Source: Porphyrobacter sp. SLTP | GTDB taxonomy: Bacteria; Pseudomonadota; Alphaproteobacteria; Sphingomonadales; Sphingomonadaceae | Assembly: GCF_009905735.1 (NCBI RefSeq) | Contig: NZ_JAAALE010000007.1 | Span: 62,001 to 126,000, forward strand | Length of the DNA: 64,000 nucleotides | Direction: 5' to 3' | Shown: one piece after another, positions 43,634-53,021 of the stretch | Layout of the letters: each line of letters opens with the position of its first letter | Position numbering within the stretch: position 1 is the first letter of the stretch | Program-made: the position numbers and the translations under genes | The notes under the pieces: model-generated | What the model saw: only the letters and a program-made list of their open reading frames with translations | Told to the model about the DNA's origin: nothing | The model's database searches: none

Positions 43634-45723
43634 CAGGGGGACGTGCTGCCGAATACCTCGCGCACAACGTCTTCGGGCAGATTGTCACGCAGTTCTTCGC
43701 GCCACACGGTTGCCACCGCATCGGACGGCGCACGCCAGTCTCCGCGCGGGCTCAAGGCGCCGGCCGAGGACACCTTCGGCCCGTTCGGCAGCGCAGACCG
43801 CTTGAACTGCGAGAAACCGAAGAACCGCGCGCAGAACTTGTCCATCCAGTGGGCGATGGTGACGAGGTCGTAAGCGTTCTTGCCCTCGCTGGGGAAGCCC
43901 GCAGGCCACAGCCCACTGCCAGCATCTTTCCACGCATGCCACGCCAGGAAGGCAACCTTGGAGGGGCGCTGGCCGAAGCGGATCACGTGGTGGAGGAAGA
44001 AGTCGTTGAGCTCGTAGGGGCCGACCATGCTCTCGGTCGATTGCATCGCCCCGTCCGCGCCGGGTGGCACCAGCTCGGGGCTGATTTCGGTGCCGAGCAC
44101 ATCCTCCAGCACATGCCCGCAGGCATCGGTGAACTGTCCGGTGCGGATCACCCAGCGGATCAGGTACTGGATCAGCGTCTTGGGCACGCCCGCATTGACG
44201 CCATAATGGCTCATGTGGTCGCCCACGCCATAGGTGCACCAGCCGAGCGCCAACTCGCTGAGATCGCCCGTGCCGACCACGAAGCCGCCGTGCTGTCCGG
44301 CAAGGCGGAACAGATAGTCGGTGCGAAGGCCCGCCTGCACGTTCTCGAAGGTCACGTCATGCACCGGCTCGCCGTTGGCAAAGGCGTGGCCGATATCTTC
44401 GAGCATCTTGTGCGCTGCGGGGCGGATGTCGATCTCGCCCGCAGTGATCTCCATCGCCTCCATCAGCCGGTGCGCATTGGTCTTGGTGCCATCCGAGGTG
44501 CCGAAGCCGGGCATGGTGTAGCCCCGGATCGCGGTGCGCGGCATCCCGAGCCGGTCGCACGCCTTGGCCGCCACGATCAGCGCGTGCGTGCTGTCCAGCC
44601 CGCCCGAAATGCCGATCACGAGGCTCTTGGCGCCGGTGGATTCGATCCGCCGCATCAGCGCATCGACCTGAATGTTGAAGGCCTCGTAGCAATCCTCGTC
44701 GAGCTTTTCCGGCCGGTCGGGGACGAAGGGGAAGCGCGCAACTGGACGAACTAGCCCGATGTCACCCTCGGCATAGGCGTGTTCGAACACGATCCGGCGG
44801 TAGCTGTCTTCCGGCCGCCCGGCCCACTCTGCCGCATCGGCAAAGGTCTGGTTGCGCAGACGTTCAGCGGCGAGGCGTTCGGTGTCGATATCGACGATGG
44901 TGAGTTCGCCGCTGCGGTCAAAGCGTTCGCTTTGCGCCAGCAAGCTGCTCATTTCGTAGATCACGCCCTGCCCGTCCCACGCGAGGTCGGTGGTGCTCTC
45001 GCCGTAACCGCTGGCCGAATAGACGTAAGCGGCGATGGCGCGCGAGGCCGAGGAACGGCAATGCAGGTGGCGATCATCCGCGCGGCCAATGGTGACAGGC
45101 GATGCGGAGAGGTTGCACAGGATCAGCGCCCCTGCGAGCGCGGCGGTCATCCCCGGCGGGATCGGCGCCCAGAAGTCCTCGCAGATTTCCACGCCAAAGC
45201 GGAAGCCCGGCAGGTTGGAGGCGGCGAAGACCAGATCGGTGCCGAACGGCACTTCCTCGCCCGCGACCCCGATCCACAGATCGGTGCACCCGCGCCCGTG
45301 GGCGAAGTGGCGCTTTTCGTAGAACTCGCGGTAATTGGGCAGGAAGCTTTTGGGCACCACGCCGAGAATCTGGCCATGCGCGATCACCACCGCGCAATTG
45401 TACAGCTTGTCCGCGCGCTTCAGCGGTGCGCCCACGATCAGCACCGGGTGCAAGTCAGCGGAGGCTGCGACGACCTCCGCCAAAGCCTGCTCGACCCGCT
45501 CGATCAGCGCATGCTGGAGCAGCAGATCGTCGATCGCATAGGACGACAGCGTCAGTTCGGGAAATACCACCAGATCGACATTCGCGTCATGCGCCTTGTG
45601 CGCTTCGGCCAGGACGCCTGCGGTGTTGTAGGCGACGTCGGCAGGGCGGCTGCACGGCGTGGCGGTCGCCACCCGGACAAAGCCGTGTTCGTGCATATCG
45701 AAAAAGGGGTGGGCTTCGCTCAT
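43633..45723 (-). CDS. nadE: Glutamine-dependent NAD+ synthetase
   Basis: The 696-residue protein combines a nitrilase-type glutaminase and an NAD synthetase. The glutaminase part has VVFPELTLSSYAIDDLL with Glu, KSFLPNYREFYEKRHF with Lys, and FGVEICEDFW with the nucleophile Cys. The synthetase part has VIGISGGLDSTHALIV (P-loop) and a C-terminal QFKRSALPNGPKVS. All catalytic residues are present. The ATG at 45723 (MSEAHPFFDMHEHGFVRVA) fits the long bacterial type. Confidence 0.95.
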   Translation of the reverse strand: MSEAHPFFDMHEHGFVRVATATPCSRPADVAYNTAGVLAEAHKAHDANVDLVVFPELTLSSYAIDDLLLQHALIERVEQALAEVVAASADLHPVLIVGAPLKRADKLYNCAVVIAHGQILGVVPKSFLPNYREFYEKRHFAHGRGCTDLWIGVAGEEVPFGTDLVFAASNLPGFRFGVEICEDFWAPIPPGMTAALAGALILCNLSASPVTIGRADDRHLHCRSSASRAIAAYVYSASGYGESTTDLAWDGQGVIYEMSSLLAQSERFDRSGELTIVDIDTERLAAERLRNQTFADAAEWAGRPEDSYRRIVFEHAYAEGDIGLVRPVARFPFVPDRPEKLDEDCYEAFNIQVDALMRRIESTGAKSLVIGISGGLDSTHALIVAAKACDRLGMPRTAIRGYTMPGFGTSDGTKTNAHRLMEAMEITAGEIDIRPAAHKMLEDIGHAFANGEPVHDVTFENVQAGLRTDYLFRLAGQHGGFVVGTGDLSELALGWCTYGVGDHMSHYGVNAGVPKTLIQYLIRWVIRTGQFTDACGHVLEDVLGTEISPELVPPGADGAMQSTESMVGPYELNDFFLHHVIRFGQRPSKVAFLAWHAWKDAGSGLWPAGFPSEGKNAYDLVTIAHWMDKFCARFFGFSQFKRSALPNGPKVSSAGALSPRGDWRAPSDAVATVWREELRDNLPEDVVREVFGSTSP

Positions 45724-45788
45724 CGCCTTGGCGTCTCCTGCTGGGGCGGCTGTAACGCGCACATGCCCCGCTGCCTAGAGTCCAGCCC

Positions 45789-46808
45789 TCAGCCGTTGTC
45801 GCCTGACAGAAAATCGCTCGCCGCCCCGCACTCCTCCAGAAAAGCGATCAGTCCGCGCTCGGTGCGGGTGAGCCACCTTGTCTTGCGCGGCAGCTTCAGA
45901 CTGGCGCGCCATGCCTTTTGCCCGTCGATCCGCGCGATCACTGCGGGGTGGACATAGGAACTGCGGGCGATCGCTGGCGTGTTGCCCAGCCGTTCGGCGA
46001 CATGCTCAAGCATCTGGGACAGCTTCACATGACCCTCCCCTTTTGCCAGCCGCTCAAAGGCGAGGCTGCTGGCGTGGAAGGTGCGGAAATGCTTGGCGCT
46101 GAAATCCGCGCCCATCGTCTCGCGCAGGTAGGCGTTGACGTCGCTTGAGGTAACGGGGCGGATGTCACCGTTCTCGTCCTCGTAGCGGAACAGATGGTCG
46201 TCCTCGGCATCGTCGAGATCTTCCATGTGTCGCACCGCCGCAGCAAGGTCTGCATCCTTAACCTCAAGCTCGTGCTCCTTGCCGCCCTTGCCGACGAAGT
46301 GGAGTTCCAGCTTGCGCTTGCCCACCTCGGCATGATCGGCCCGCAAGGTGGTTGCGCCGTAGCTGTCGTTGGCCTTGGCGTAATGCTCGTTGCCGATGCG
46401 GATCGCCGACAGGTCGAGCAATCGTACCACAGCGGCCAGCGCCCGCTCTCGCGGGACGCCGCGCCCGCCAATGTCCTCCGCAACGCGCTGGCGCACCAGC
46501 GGGAGCAGCTTGCCGAAGCTGGTGCAGGCGTCATATTTCGCGCTCTCCTGCTGAGCGCGGAAATCGGGGTGGTAGCGATATTGCTTGCGCCCGGCATCGT
46601 CATAGCCGGTGGCGAGGATATGCCCGTTCGGCGCGGGGCAGAACCACGCGTCCTTGTAGGCGGGCGGGAGAGCGATCGCATTGAGACGCTTCTTTTCGCG
46701 TGCCTCGCGGATCAGGGCGCCCGCCGGATCGTAATAGGCCCAGCCCTTGCCCACCCGCCGCCGGGTGATGCCGGGCAGATCATCGTCAACATAGACCAGC
46801 TTTTCCAT
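45789..46808 (-). CDS. Type IB DNA topoisomerase
   Basis: The 339-residue poxvirus-like enzyme has RLLDLSAIRIGNEHYAKAND, the catalytic Arg/His region SAKHFRTFHASSLAF and the active Tyr in NTPAIARSSYVHPAVI. It relaxes supercoils through a 3'-phosphotyrosine link and is found in many alphaproteobacteria. The ATG at 46808 is chosen over a TTG two codons upstream. Confidence 0.93.
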   Translation of the reverse strand: MEKLVYVDDDLPGITRRRVGKGWAYYDPAGALIREAREKKRLNAIALPPAYKDAWFCPAPNGHILATGYDDAGRKQYRYHPDFRAQQESAKYDACTSFGKLLPLVRQRVAEDIGGRGVPRERALAAVVRLLDLSAIRIGNEHYAKANDSYGATTLRADHAEVGKRKLELHFVGKGGKEHELEVKDADLAAAVRHMEDLDDAEDDHLFRYEDENGDIRPVTSSDVNAYLRETMGADFSAKHFRTFHASSLAFERLAKGEGHVKLSQMLEHVAERLGNTPAIARSSYVHPAVIARIDGQKAWRASLKLPRKTRWLTRTERGLIAFLEECGAASDFLSGDNG

Positions 46809-46924
46809 ATCCAAGGAAATGCGCCCGCCGCTGGCAATGTTCCACCTTGCACAGTGTCCCTGCCCACGCCAGCTAGGCTTTCACGATAGCGCGCGCTTTT
46901 GCTGCGCCCAAAGGAGTGAGCCTT

Positions 46925-47800
46925 ATGGCCGATGCCACCTATACCCCGCCCGCCGTCTGGAGCGCCGACACTGTCTCCGGCGGGCGCTTTGCCAACATCA
47001 ACCGTCCGACCGCCGGTGCGCGCGAGGACAAGGCGCTGCCGGTCGGCACCAACCCCTTCCAGCTCTATTCGCTCGCCACGCCCAACGGGGTGAAGGCAAC
47101 GATCATGTTCGAGGAACTGATCGAGGCCGGGCACACCGGCGCGGAATATGACGCGTGGACGATCAACATCGGCGAGGGCGAGCAATTCACCAGCGGCTTT
47201 GTCGGCGTGAACCCAAATTCCAAGATCCCCGCCCTGCTCGACCAGAGCAATCCCGACGCGCCGTTCCGCATCTTCGAAAGCGGCGCGATCCTTGTCCATC
47301 TTGCCGAAAAGTTCGGGATGTTCCTCCCCAGCGATCCTGCGGCCCGCGCCGAGGTGCTGAGCTGGGTGTTCTGGCAGGTCGCCAGCGGCCCGTTTATGGG
47401 CGGCGGCTTCGGCCATTTCTACGCCTATGCGCCGGAGAAATACGAATATCCGATCAACCGCTATGCGATGGAAACCAAGCGGATCTTCGACGTCGCCGAC
47501 AAGCGGCTTGGCGAAAGCCGCTTCCTCGCGGGCGACGAATACACGCTCGCCGACATCGCCAACTATCCGTGGCTGGCGCCGTTTGTGGCCGGGCAGATCT
47601 ACAACGACGCCAAGACCTTCCTCAGCATCGACGAATACAAGAACGTCGCGCGCTGGGTCGCGGAAATCGGCGCGCGTCCCGGCGTGCAGCGCGGGCGGAT
47701 CGTCAACAAGGTATGGGGCGATGAAGACACGCAATTGCGCGAACGCCACTCGCCCGCCGACTTCGTCGGCAAGCGGCTGGTGACCAGCGCCCCGCAATAG
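46925..47800 (+). CDS. yghU: YghU-type glutathione S-transferase/disulfide reductase
   Basis: The 291-residue protein begins YTPPAVWSADTVSGGRFANI and has NPFQLYSLATPNGVKATIMF, FVGVNPNSKIPALLDQ and the helical domain with GGGFGHFYAYAPEKYEYPI. This is the Nu-class YghU signature, a glutathione-disulfide reductase. AGGAG lies 8 nt before the ATG at 46925. A GGAGGCGCA/TGCGCCTCC hairpin follows the stop. Confidence 0.93.
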   Translation: MADATYTPPAVWSADTVSGGRFANINRPTAGAREDKALPVGTNPFQLYSLATPNGVKATIMFEELIEAGHTGAEYDAWTINIGEGEQFTSGFVGVNPNSKIPALLDQSNPDAPFRIFESGAILVHLAEKFGMFLPSDPAARAEVLSWVFWQVASGPFMGGGFGHFYAYAPEKYEYPINRYAMETKRIFDVADKRLGESRFLAGDEYTLADIANYPWLAPFVAGQIYNDAKTFLSIDEYKNVARWVAEIGARPGVQRGRIVNKVWGDEDTQLRERHSPADFVGKRLVTSAPQ

Positions 47801-47886
47801 GACGCAGGCGGAGACGGAGGCGCAAAATTCTGCGCCTCCGCCCCCTTCCCATATGCATTTCAGCCGCTATAGAGCGCGGCTCTTGC

Positions 47887-47961
47887 TGGGGCGTAGCCAA
47901 GCGGTAAGGCACCGGTTTTTGGTACCGGCATGCGAAGGTTCGAATCCTTCCGCCCCAGCCA
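47887..47961 (+). tRNA. tRNA-Gln (anticodon UUG), CCA encoded
   Basis: The acceptor arm TGGGGCG/CGCCCCA, the D-arm AGCC...GGC, the anticodon stem CCGGT/ACCGG with loop TTTTGGT (anticodon TTG), the T-arm GAAGG-TTCGAAT-CCTTC, discriminator G and an encoded CCA form a complete cloverleaf. It stands alone between the YghU and MFS genes. Confidence 0.97.
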
Positions 47962-48135
47962 ACAGAAGTTGCAGGTTGTCGCCATCGGCGGCCTGCCTCA
48001 CCCCAACCCCTGGAAATCAGAGCGAATCGTGCGGGCATGACCGCCCGGCCGCGCGTTTGCCGCTGATCGAGGTTTGGGGCACGTCAGTCCGACAACCCCT
48101 CGCGCACTCTTTCGCCCTGTGCCACATCCCCGATC

Positions 48136-49455
48136 ATGTCGCAGCCTCGCGTCTTCCATCTGATTCTCGCCAACAACCTCGTCCAGAACCTCGTCAATTT
48201 CACGGTGTGGTTCGCGCTGGTGTTCTGGGCGTTTCTCGAGACCCGTTCGGTGTTCGTCACCGGGATGATCGGCGGCATCTATCTGGTGCTGGGCGCGGTG
48301 CTGGCCCCGTGGTTCGGCAGTCTGGTCGATCACCACGCCAAGTGGACGGTAATGCTGGCATCGAGCATCGCGTCCTTCGTGCTTTATGCCATTGCCCTCG
48401 GCGTGGTGCTGATCGCGCCGCCCGCCGCGCTGTCGCAGGTGGATAGTGCGCCCTTGTGGGTCTTCACCGGCATTGCGATGCTCGGCGTGATTGCAGGTAA
48501 CCTGAGGATGATCGCGCTGCCGACGCTGGTGACGGCGCTGATCCCGCCGGAGGGCCGCGACAAGGCCAACGGGCTGGTCGGCATGGTATCGGGCCTCGGC
48601 TTCCTGATCACCTCCGCGATCAGCGGCTTTCTGGTGGCGTGGGACGGGATGCGCGGCACGCTGGCGCTGGCGCTGGTAGCGACGGTGCTCGCCTTCGGTC
48701 ATATGCTGACCATCCGGCTGGCAGAACCCCGCGCCGAGGCGGCCGAGGATGACGCGCCGCGCCGCGTCGATCTGTCGGGCACGCTCGCGGTCATCCGCGC
48801 GGTGCCGGGGCTTGGCGCGCTTATCCTGTTTGCCTGCTTCAACAATCTCTTGGGCGGCGTGTTCATGGCGCTGATGGACGCCTATGGCCTGTCGCTGATG
48901 AGCGTCGAGGCGTGGGGGCTGCTATGGGCAGGGGCTTCGTCCGCCTTCATCGTCAGCGGGTTAATCATCGCCAAGGCCGGGCTGGGACCCAATCCGCTGC
49001 GCACGCTGATGCTGGTCAATCTGGTCGTGTGGTTGGTGGCGGCGCTGTTCTCGGTCCAGTCCTCGATTTTGCTGCTCGGGATCGGCTGCGTGCTGTGGCT
49101 GGCGCTCAGCCCCTTTGCCGAGGCGGCCGAGCAGACCGCACTGCAACAGGTCGTCCCGTTCGAGCGGCAGGGCCGGGTGTTCGGCTTTGCCCAGGCGGTC
49201 GAGAATTCCGCCGCGCCGCTGATGGCGGTGCTGATCGGGCCGGTGACGCAATATCTCGCAATCCCCTTCATGACCGACGGTGCCGGCGCTGCGGCGGTCG
49301 GGCACTGGTACGGCACGGGGCCAGAGCGCGGGATGGCGCTGGTGTTCACCCTGACGGGCGTGGCAGGCATGGCGCTGACACTGGCGGCGATGGCCTCGGG
49401 ATCGTACCGCGCGCTGTCAGCCGCGGTGCGGGAGGCCTCGGCCCGCCCCGCCTAG
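48136..49455 (+). CDS. Major facilitator superfamily transporter
   Basis: The 439-residue protein has twelve hydrophobic segments, a typical loop motif after TM2 (GSLVDHHAKWTVM) and an acidic central loop (EPRAEAAEDDAPRRVDLSG). It belongs to the general MFS efflux group (MFS_3-like); the substrate is unknown. It ends convergently against csaA with a shared CTAG. Confidence 0.85.
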   Translation: MSQPRVFHLILANNLVQNLVNFTVWFALVFWAFLETRSVFVTGMIGGIYLVLGAVLAPWFGSLVDHHAKWTVMLASSIASFVLYAIALGVVLIAPPAALSQVDSAPLWVFTGIAMLGVIAGNLRMIALPTLVTALIPPEGRDKANGLVGMVSGLGFLITSAISGFLVAWDGMRGTLALALVATVLAFGHMLTIRLAEPRAEAAEDDAPRRVDLSGTLAVIRAVPGLGALILFACFNNLLGGVFMALMDAYGLSLMSVEAWGLLWAGASSAFIVSGLIIAKAGLGPNPLRTLMLVNLVVWLVAALFSVQSSILLLGIGCVLWLALSPFAEAAEQTALQQVVPFERQGRVFGFAQAVENSAAPLMAVLIGPVTQYLAIPFMTDGAGAAAVGHWYGTGPERGMALVFTLTGVAGMALTLAAMASGSYRALSAAVREASARPA

Positions 49456-49823
49456 AACAACCGCGCCCCCAGCGGCACCTCGGTGTCAGGCGCAAACAGC
49501 ACCACATTGCCCGCCGTATCGGGGAAGCCCAAAGTCAGCACTTCGGACATGAACTTGCCGATTTGGCGCGGCGGGAAATTGACCACCGCCGCAACCATCC
49601 GCCCTTGCAGCGTTTCAGGCGTATAGAGCCCGGATACCTGCGCGGAGGAACGCTTGATCCCCACGCCGGGGCCAAAGTCGATTGTCAGCTTGAAGGCCGG
49701 TTTACGCGCCTCGGGAAAGGGATCGACCTGAATGATCCGGCCGACGCGGATATCGACCTTGAGGAAGTCGTCAAAGCCGATGGGCGCCTCAGCCGGGGCG
49801 ACGGGATCGTGGACCATGTGCAT
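49452..49823 (-). CDS. csaA: CsaA-type tRNA-binding protein
   Basis: CsaA proteins have the EMAP II/TRBP OB fold and act as export chaperones in Bacillus. The 123-residue product has FDDFLKVDIRVGRIIQVDPF, the family's DIRVG motif, and FPPRQIGKFMSEVLTLGFPD at the C-terminus. Starts at 49823 or 49817 are both possible; the longer open frame adds unrelated sequence. Confidence 0.9.
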   Translation of the reverse strand: MHMVHDPVAPAEAPIGFDDFLKVDIRVGRIIQVDPFPEARKPAFKLTIDFGPGVGIKRSSAQVSGLYTPETLQGRMVAAVVNFPPRQIGKFMSEVLTLGFPDTAGNVVLFAPDTEVPLGARLF

Positions 49824-49950
49824 AGCCCGAAAACTAGCGCAGGGGTGCGCGGTCTGTCCAATGCCGCAGGGTGATAGGTTGCATTTGACAATCAATCACC
49901 GCTCTCGCAGGTTGCGCGTCTGAGAGAGGCTCTCGCAGGGGATCGAAGTC

Positions 49951-50400
49951 ATGCAAGCGCAAATACTCGCGCCCGCCGCCGTGTTGGTGGTGTGGTCGCT
50001 CATCATGCTGTTCTGGATGGCGGGAGTCCGCCTGCCCGCCCTGAAGAAGGCCGGGATCGACCTGGGCGCGCGACCCGGCGGCCGGGGACAGGATCTCGAA
50101 GGTGCGGTCGAGCCGCGCATCAACTGGCCCGCGCACAATTATTCGCACCTGATGGAGCAGCCGACCGTATTCTATCCCACCGTGGTGATCCTCGCGATCA
50201 TGGGCGCGGGCGCGATCGATGTGACGCTGGCGTGGATCTATGTCGCGCTGCGGATCGTCCATTCGATCTGGCAGGCGACAGTGAACAAAGTGCCGGTGCG
50301 CTTCCTGCTGTTCATCGTCTCAAGCCTCGCGCTGCTGACGCTGGCGATCCGCGCGGTCATGGCAACCTTGTTCGCCGACCCTTCCGCCCTGCCCCTTTAA
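49951..50400 (+). CDS. MAPEG-family membrane protein (copy 1)
   Basis: The 149-residue protein has four membrane helices with RINWPAHNYSHLMEQPTVFY and ALRIVHSIWQATVNKVPVRF, the MAPEG (eicosanoid/glutathione metabolism) signature. The bacterial members have uncertain function. It is followed by a paralogue 11 nt later, likely a recent tandem duplication. Confidence 0.88.
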   Translation: MQAQILAPAAVLVVWSLIMLFWMAGVRLPALKKAGIDLGARPGGRGQDLEGAVEPRINWPAHNYSHLMEQPTVFYPTVVILAIMGAGAIDVTLAWIYVALRIVHSIWQATVNKVPVRFLLFIVSSLALLTLAIRAVMATLFADPSALPL

Positions 50401-50411
50401 GGAGAGACACA

Positions 50412-50840
50412 ATGATCGGAATGGATATTCTCGCGCCTGTCGTCGTGCTGATGGCGTGGACGATGGTGATGTGGGTGTGGATGTATGCCACCCGTATCCC
50501 GGCGATGCTGAAAGCGGGGATCGACGCCAAGGGGATGGTCGGCTCGACGGGCGCAAGCCTGCGGGCGCAACTGCCCGAAAATGTCAGCTGGAAAGCGGAC
50601 AATTACAACCACTTGCACGAAGCGCCTACGCTGTTTTATACGGTAGCGATTGTGCTCGCGATCATCGGGCAGGGTGACGGTTTCAACACCACGCTGGCCT
50701 GGGCTTACGTTGGGTTGCGGGTGGTCCACAGCCTCGTGCAGGCGACCGTCAACAAGGTGGCAGTGCGCTTCGCGTTCTTCGCGCTGTCGTCGCTGGTGCT
50801 GATGGCGCTGATCCTGCACGCAGCGATCGCGGTGTTCTAG
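50412..50840 (+). CDS. MAPEG-family membrane protein (copy 2)
   Basis: The 142-residue paralogue of the preceding gene carries KADNYNHLHEAPTLFYTVAI and GLRVVHSLVQATVNKVAVRF. TAAGGAGA precedes the ATG. The two differ enough to be an old duplication, perhaps forming a heteromeric complex. Confidence 0.88.
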   Translation: MIGMDILAPVVVLMAWTMVMWVWMYATRIPAMLKAGIDAKGMVGSTGASLRAQLPENVSWKADNYNHLHEAPTLFYTVAIVLAIIGQGDGFNTTLAWAYVGLRVVHSLVQATVNKVAVRFAFFALSSLVLMALILHAAIAVF

Positions 50841-50849
50841 GCCAGCTCC

Positions 50850-50990
50850 TCCCTGTCCCGGATGTGATCCGGGATGGGGAGGTGGCAGTCGCCGTAGGTG
50901 ACTGACGGAGGGGTCCGGGGGCATCGGAGGCATACCCCTCCGTCACCGCTCCGCGATGCCACCTCCCCATTGCTGCGCAACGGGAAGGGA
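50850..50990. repeat. Large dispersed palindromic repeat, copy 2
   Basis: This copy carries the same nested arms as 37509-37644 (ATGGGGAGGTGGCA/TGCCACCTCCCCAT and TGACGGAGGGGT/ACCCCTCCGTCA) with changed outer and loop sequences. It lies between the MAPEG gene and convergent trxB and may act as a shared terminator. Confidence 0.85.
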
Positions 50991-51004
50991 CCAGATCTCG
51001 GGTC

Positions 51005-51976
51005 TTATTCCGCCGCTTGCGCTTCCTGCACGGCATGGGCGCGTGAGGCGAGGAAGCGTTCACCGTCCAATGCGGCCATGCAGCCCATGCCCGCGGCGGT
51101 GACCGCTTGGCGATAGACGTGATCGGTCACGTCTCCCGCGGCAAAGACTCCGGGGATCACGGTCTTCGGCGTGCCGGGTTCGGTCAGCAGATAGCCGCTC
51201 TCATCCATCGGCAGTTTGCCCACGAACAGCGAGGTCGCCGGCGCGTGGCCGATGGCGACGAAGGCCCCGTCGACTTCCAGCGTGCTGGCCTCGCCTGTTA
51301 CCGTGTCGGTCAGCGCGAGGTGGTGGAGCATCCCGTTTGCGCCGGCCTCGAAGCTGTCGACCGCCTTGTTCCACAGTACGGTGATCTTGGGGTTGGCGAA
51401 CAGCCGCTCTTGCAGGATCTTCTCTGCGCGCAGGCTGTCGCGGCGGTGGATCAGGGTCACGTTGTCCGAATGGTTGGTGAGGTAGAGCGCCTCTTCCACG
51501 GCGGTATTCCCGCCGCCGATCACCGCGACGGTCTTGCCGCGGTAGAAGAACCCGTCACAGGTCGCGCAGGCAGACACGCCCTTGCCGCCCAGCTCCATCT
51601 CGCCGGGAGCGCCCAGCCACTTGGCCTGCGCGCCAGTGCAGATGACGAGGCAATCGGCGATGTATTCGTCGCCGCTGTCGCCAATCGCGCGGAAGGGCGA
51701 GCCGTGGTCGAGATCGACTGAAACGATAGTGTCCCAGATCATGCGCGTGCCGACATGCTCGGCTTGCGCGCGCATTTCCTCCATCAGCCACGGGCCCTGC
51801 ACCACATCGCGAAAGCCCGGATAGTTCTCGACATCGGTGGTGATGGTGAGCTGGCCGCCGGGCTGGAGGCCCTGCACGACAATCGGTTCGAGCATCGCAC
51901 GCGCCGCGTAGATCGCGGCGGAATAGCCTGCCGGGCCGGAGCCGATGATGAGCATCTTGGTGGTGTGGGTCGCCAT
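51005..51976 (-). CDS. trxB: Thioredoxin reductase
   Basis: The 323-residue flavoprotein has the FAD motif IGSGPAGYSAAIYAARA, the redox-active CATC in VSACATCDGFFYRG, the NADPH motif VIGGGNTAVEEALYL and the C-terminal GVFAAGDVTDHVYRQAVTAA. It reduces thioredoxin with NADPH. The length is typical. Confidence 0.97.
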   Translation of the reverse strand: MATHTTKMLIIGSGPAGYSAAIYAARAMLEPIVVQGLQPGGQLTITTDVENYPGFRDVVQGPWLMEEMRAQAEHVGTRMIWDTIVSVDLDHGSPFRAIGDSGDEYIADCLVICTGAQAKWLGAPGEMELGGKGVSACATCDGFFYRGKTVAVIGGGNTAVEEALYLTNHSDNVTLIHRRDSLRAEKILQERLFANPKITVLWNKAVDSFEAGANGMLHHLALTDTVTGEASTLEVDGAFVAIGHAPATSLFVGKLPMDESGYLLTEPGTPKTVIPGVFAAGDVTDHVYRQAVTAAGMGCMAALDGERFLASRAHAVQEAQAAE

Positions 51977-52032
51977 GACGGGTGCCTCTGGTGGATTTCA
52001 GGGGAGCGATATGGGGATTTCGGACGCGATTG

Positions 52033-52848
52033 TCACGCCACCAGCTTGGCGCGCAGGCGCTGTTTTCTTGCCTCGTCCACACCTAATCTTGTCGCCAGAT
52101 AGGCATCAAGCGATCCGTGATCGCGTGTCACCTCTGCAATGTAAGTGTCGATATATTCGGGCAAAACACCCATCAGATTGTGCAACGCTTCAGGCTCGAT
52201 TGCGCCATAATGCGCTTCCATCCGGGGGAGCGACTGGCGTTCTAGGATTTCGCGGGTCGGCGCGTCATTGGTGAGCAGAAATTCGCTCACGATATCATCG
52301 TGATGCACGCCGAGGACATGGAGCAGCAGGCTTGCTGCGATGCCAGTGCGGTCTTTCCCGGCAAAGCAATGCACGAGGCTGCCGCCTTCATTTTCATCCA
52401 AGACGTTGAAATAGCGCGTAAACATGGAGATCATCGCCGGGTTGACCGGCATTCGCGTATAGACTGCCAGCATCCGTTCGCGCGCCTTTTGCGGGGTCAT
52501 CACCACCTGCCCGCCGCCGCCTTCATGGGGCGGTGAGTTGCTCGTTTCCCCATCATGGGCAATGACTTGAGCGGCAAAGTTCGGATGGCGTCTGCACGGA
52601 AAACCCTCCCGCTCGCTCACCCCGCGCAGGTCGATCACGGTGCGGATGTCGAGCGCGTGGAGCAGCGCCAGATCATCGTCGCTCGCTTCCATGTGCTGGC
52701 CCGAGCGGAACAGCACGCCGCTGCGCACCCGCCCACCGCCGGGTATGGCATAGCCACCATAATCCCTCAGATTATGAATGCCTTGCGTGACAAAGAAGGG
52801 GCCGATGCGGGCGCTGTTGGGTGCCGCTTGCAGAGAATCGCTGGTCAT
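52033..52848 (-). CDS. Tyrosine/serine protein phosphatase family
   Basis: The 271-residue protein has the CX5R loop HCFAGKDRTGIAASLLLHVL and N-terminal NLRDYGGYAIPGGGRVRSGV with LFRSGQ, typical of the PTP family (Y_phosphatase3). It may act on phosphoproteins or lipids; the substrate is unknown. The ATG at 52848 (MTSDSLQAAP) is chosen because the upstream frame is low-complexity. Confidence 0.87.
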   Translation of the reverse strand: MTSDSLQAAPNSARIGPFFVTQGIHNLRDYGGYAIPGGGRVRSGVLFRSGQHMEASDDDLALLHALDIRTVIDLRGVSEREGFPCRRHPNFAAQVIAHDGETSNSPPHEGGGGQVVMTPQKARERMLAVYTRMPVNPAMISMFTRYFNVLDENEGGSLVHCFAGKDRTGIAASLLLHVLGVHHDDIVSEFLLTNDAPTREILERQSLPRMEAHYGAIEPEALHNLMGVLPEYIDTYIAEVTRDHGSLDAYLATRLGVDEARKQRLRAKLVA

Positions 52849-53021
52849 TGCGGGCGACAGTGGCAGTGCGGCACTACCGGGGCAAGACCGCGACAAGACC
52901 CGCCTACGACCGGGCAACCACTGGGGTACGACCCGCCAACAGCGCACCCCTCGGCCATCAGCCCCGTGCCCGCGGCCCGGAATCCTATTGCTCCATCAAC
53001 CGCTACCGGGCGACGGGTGCC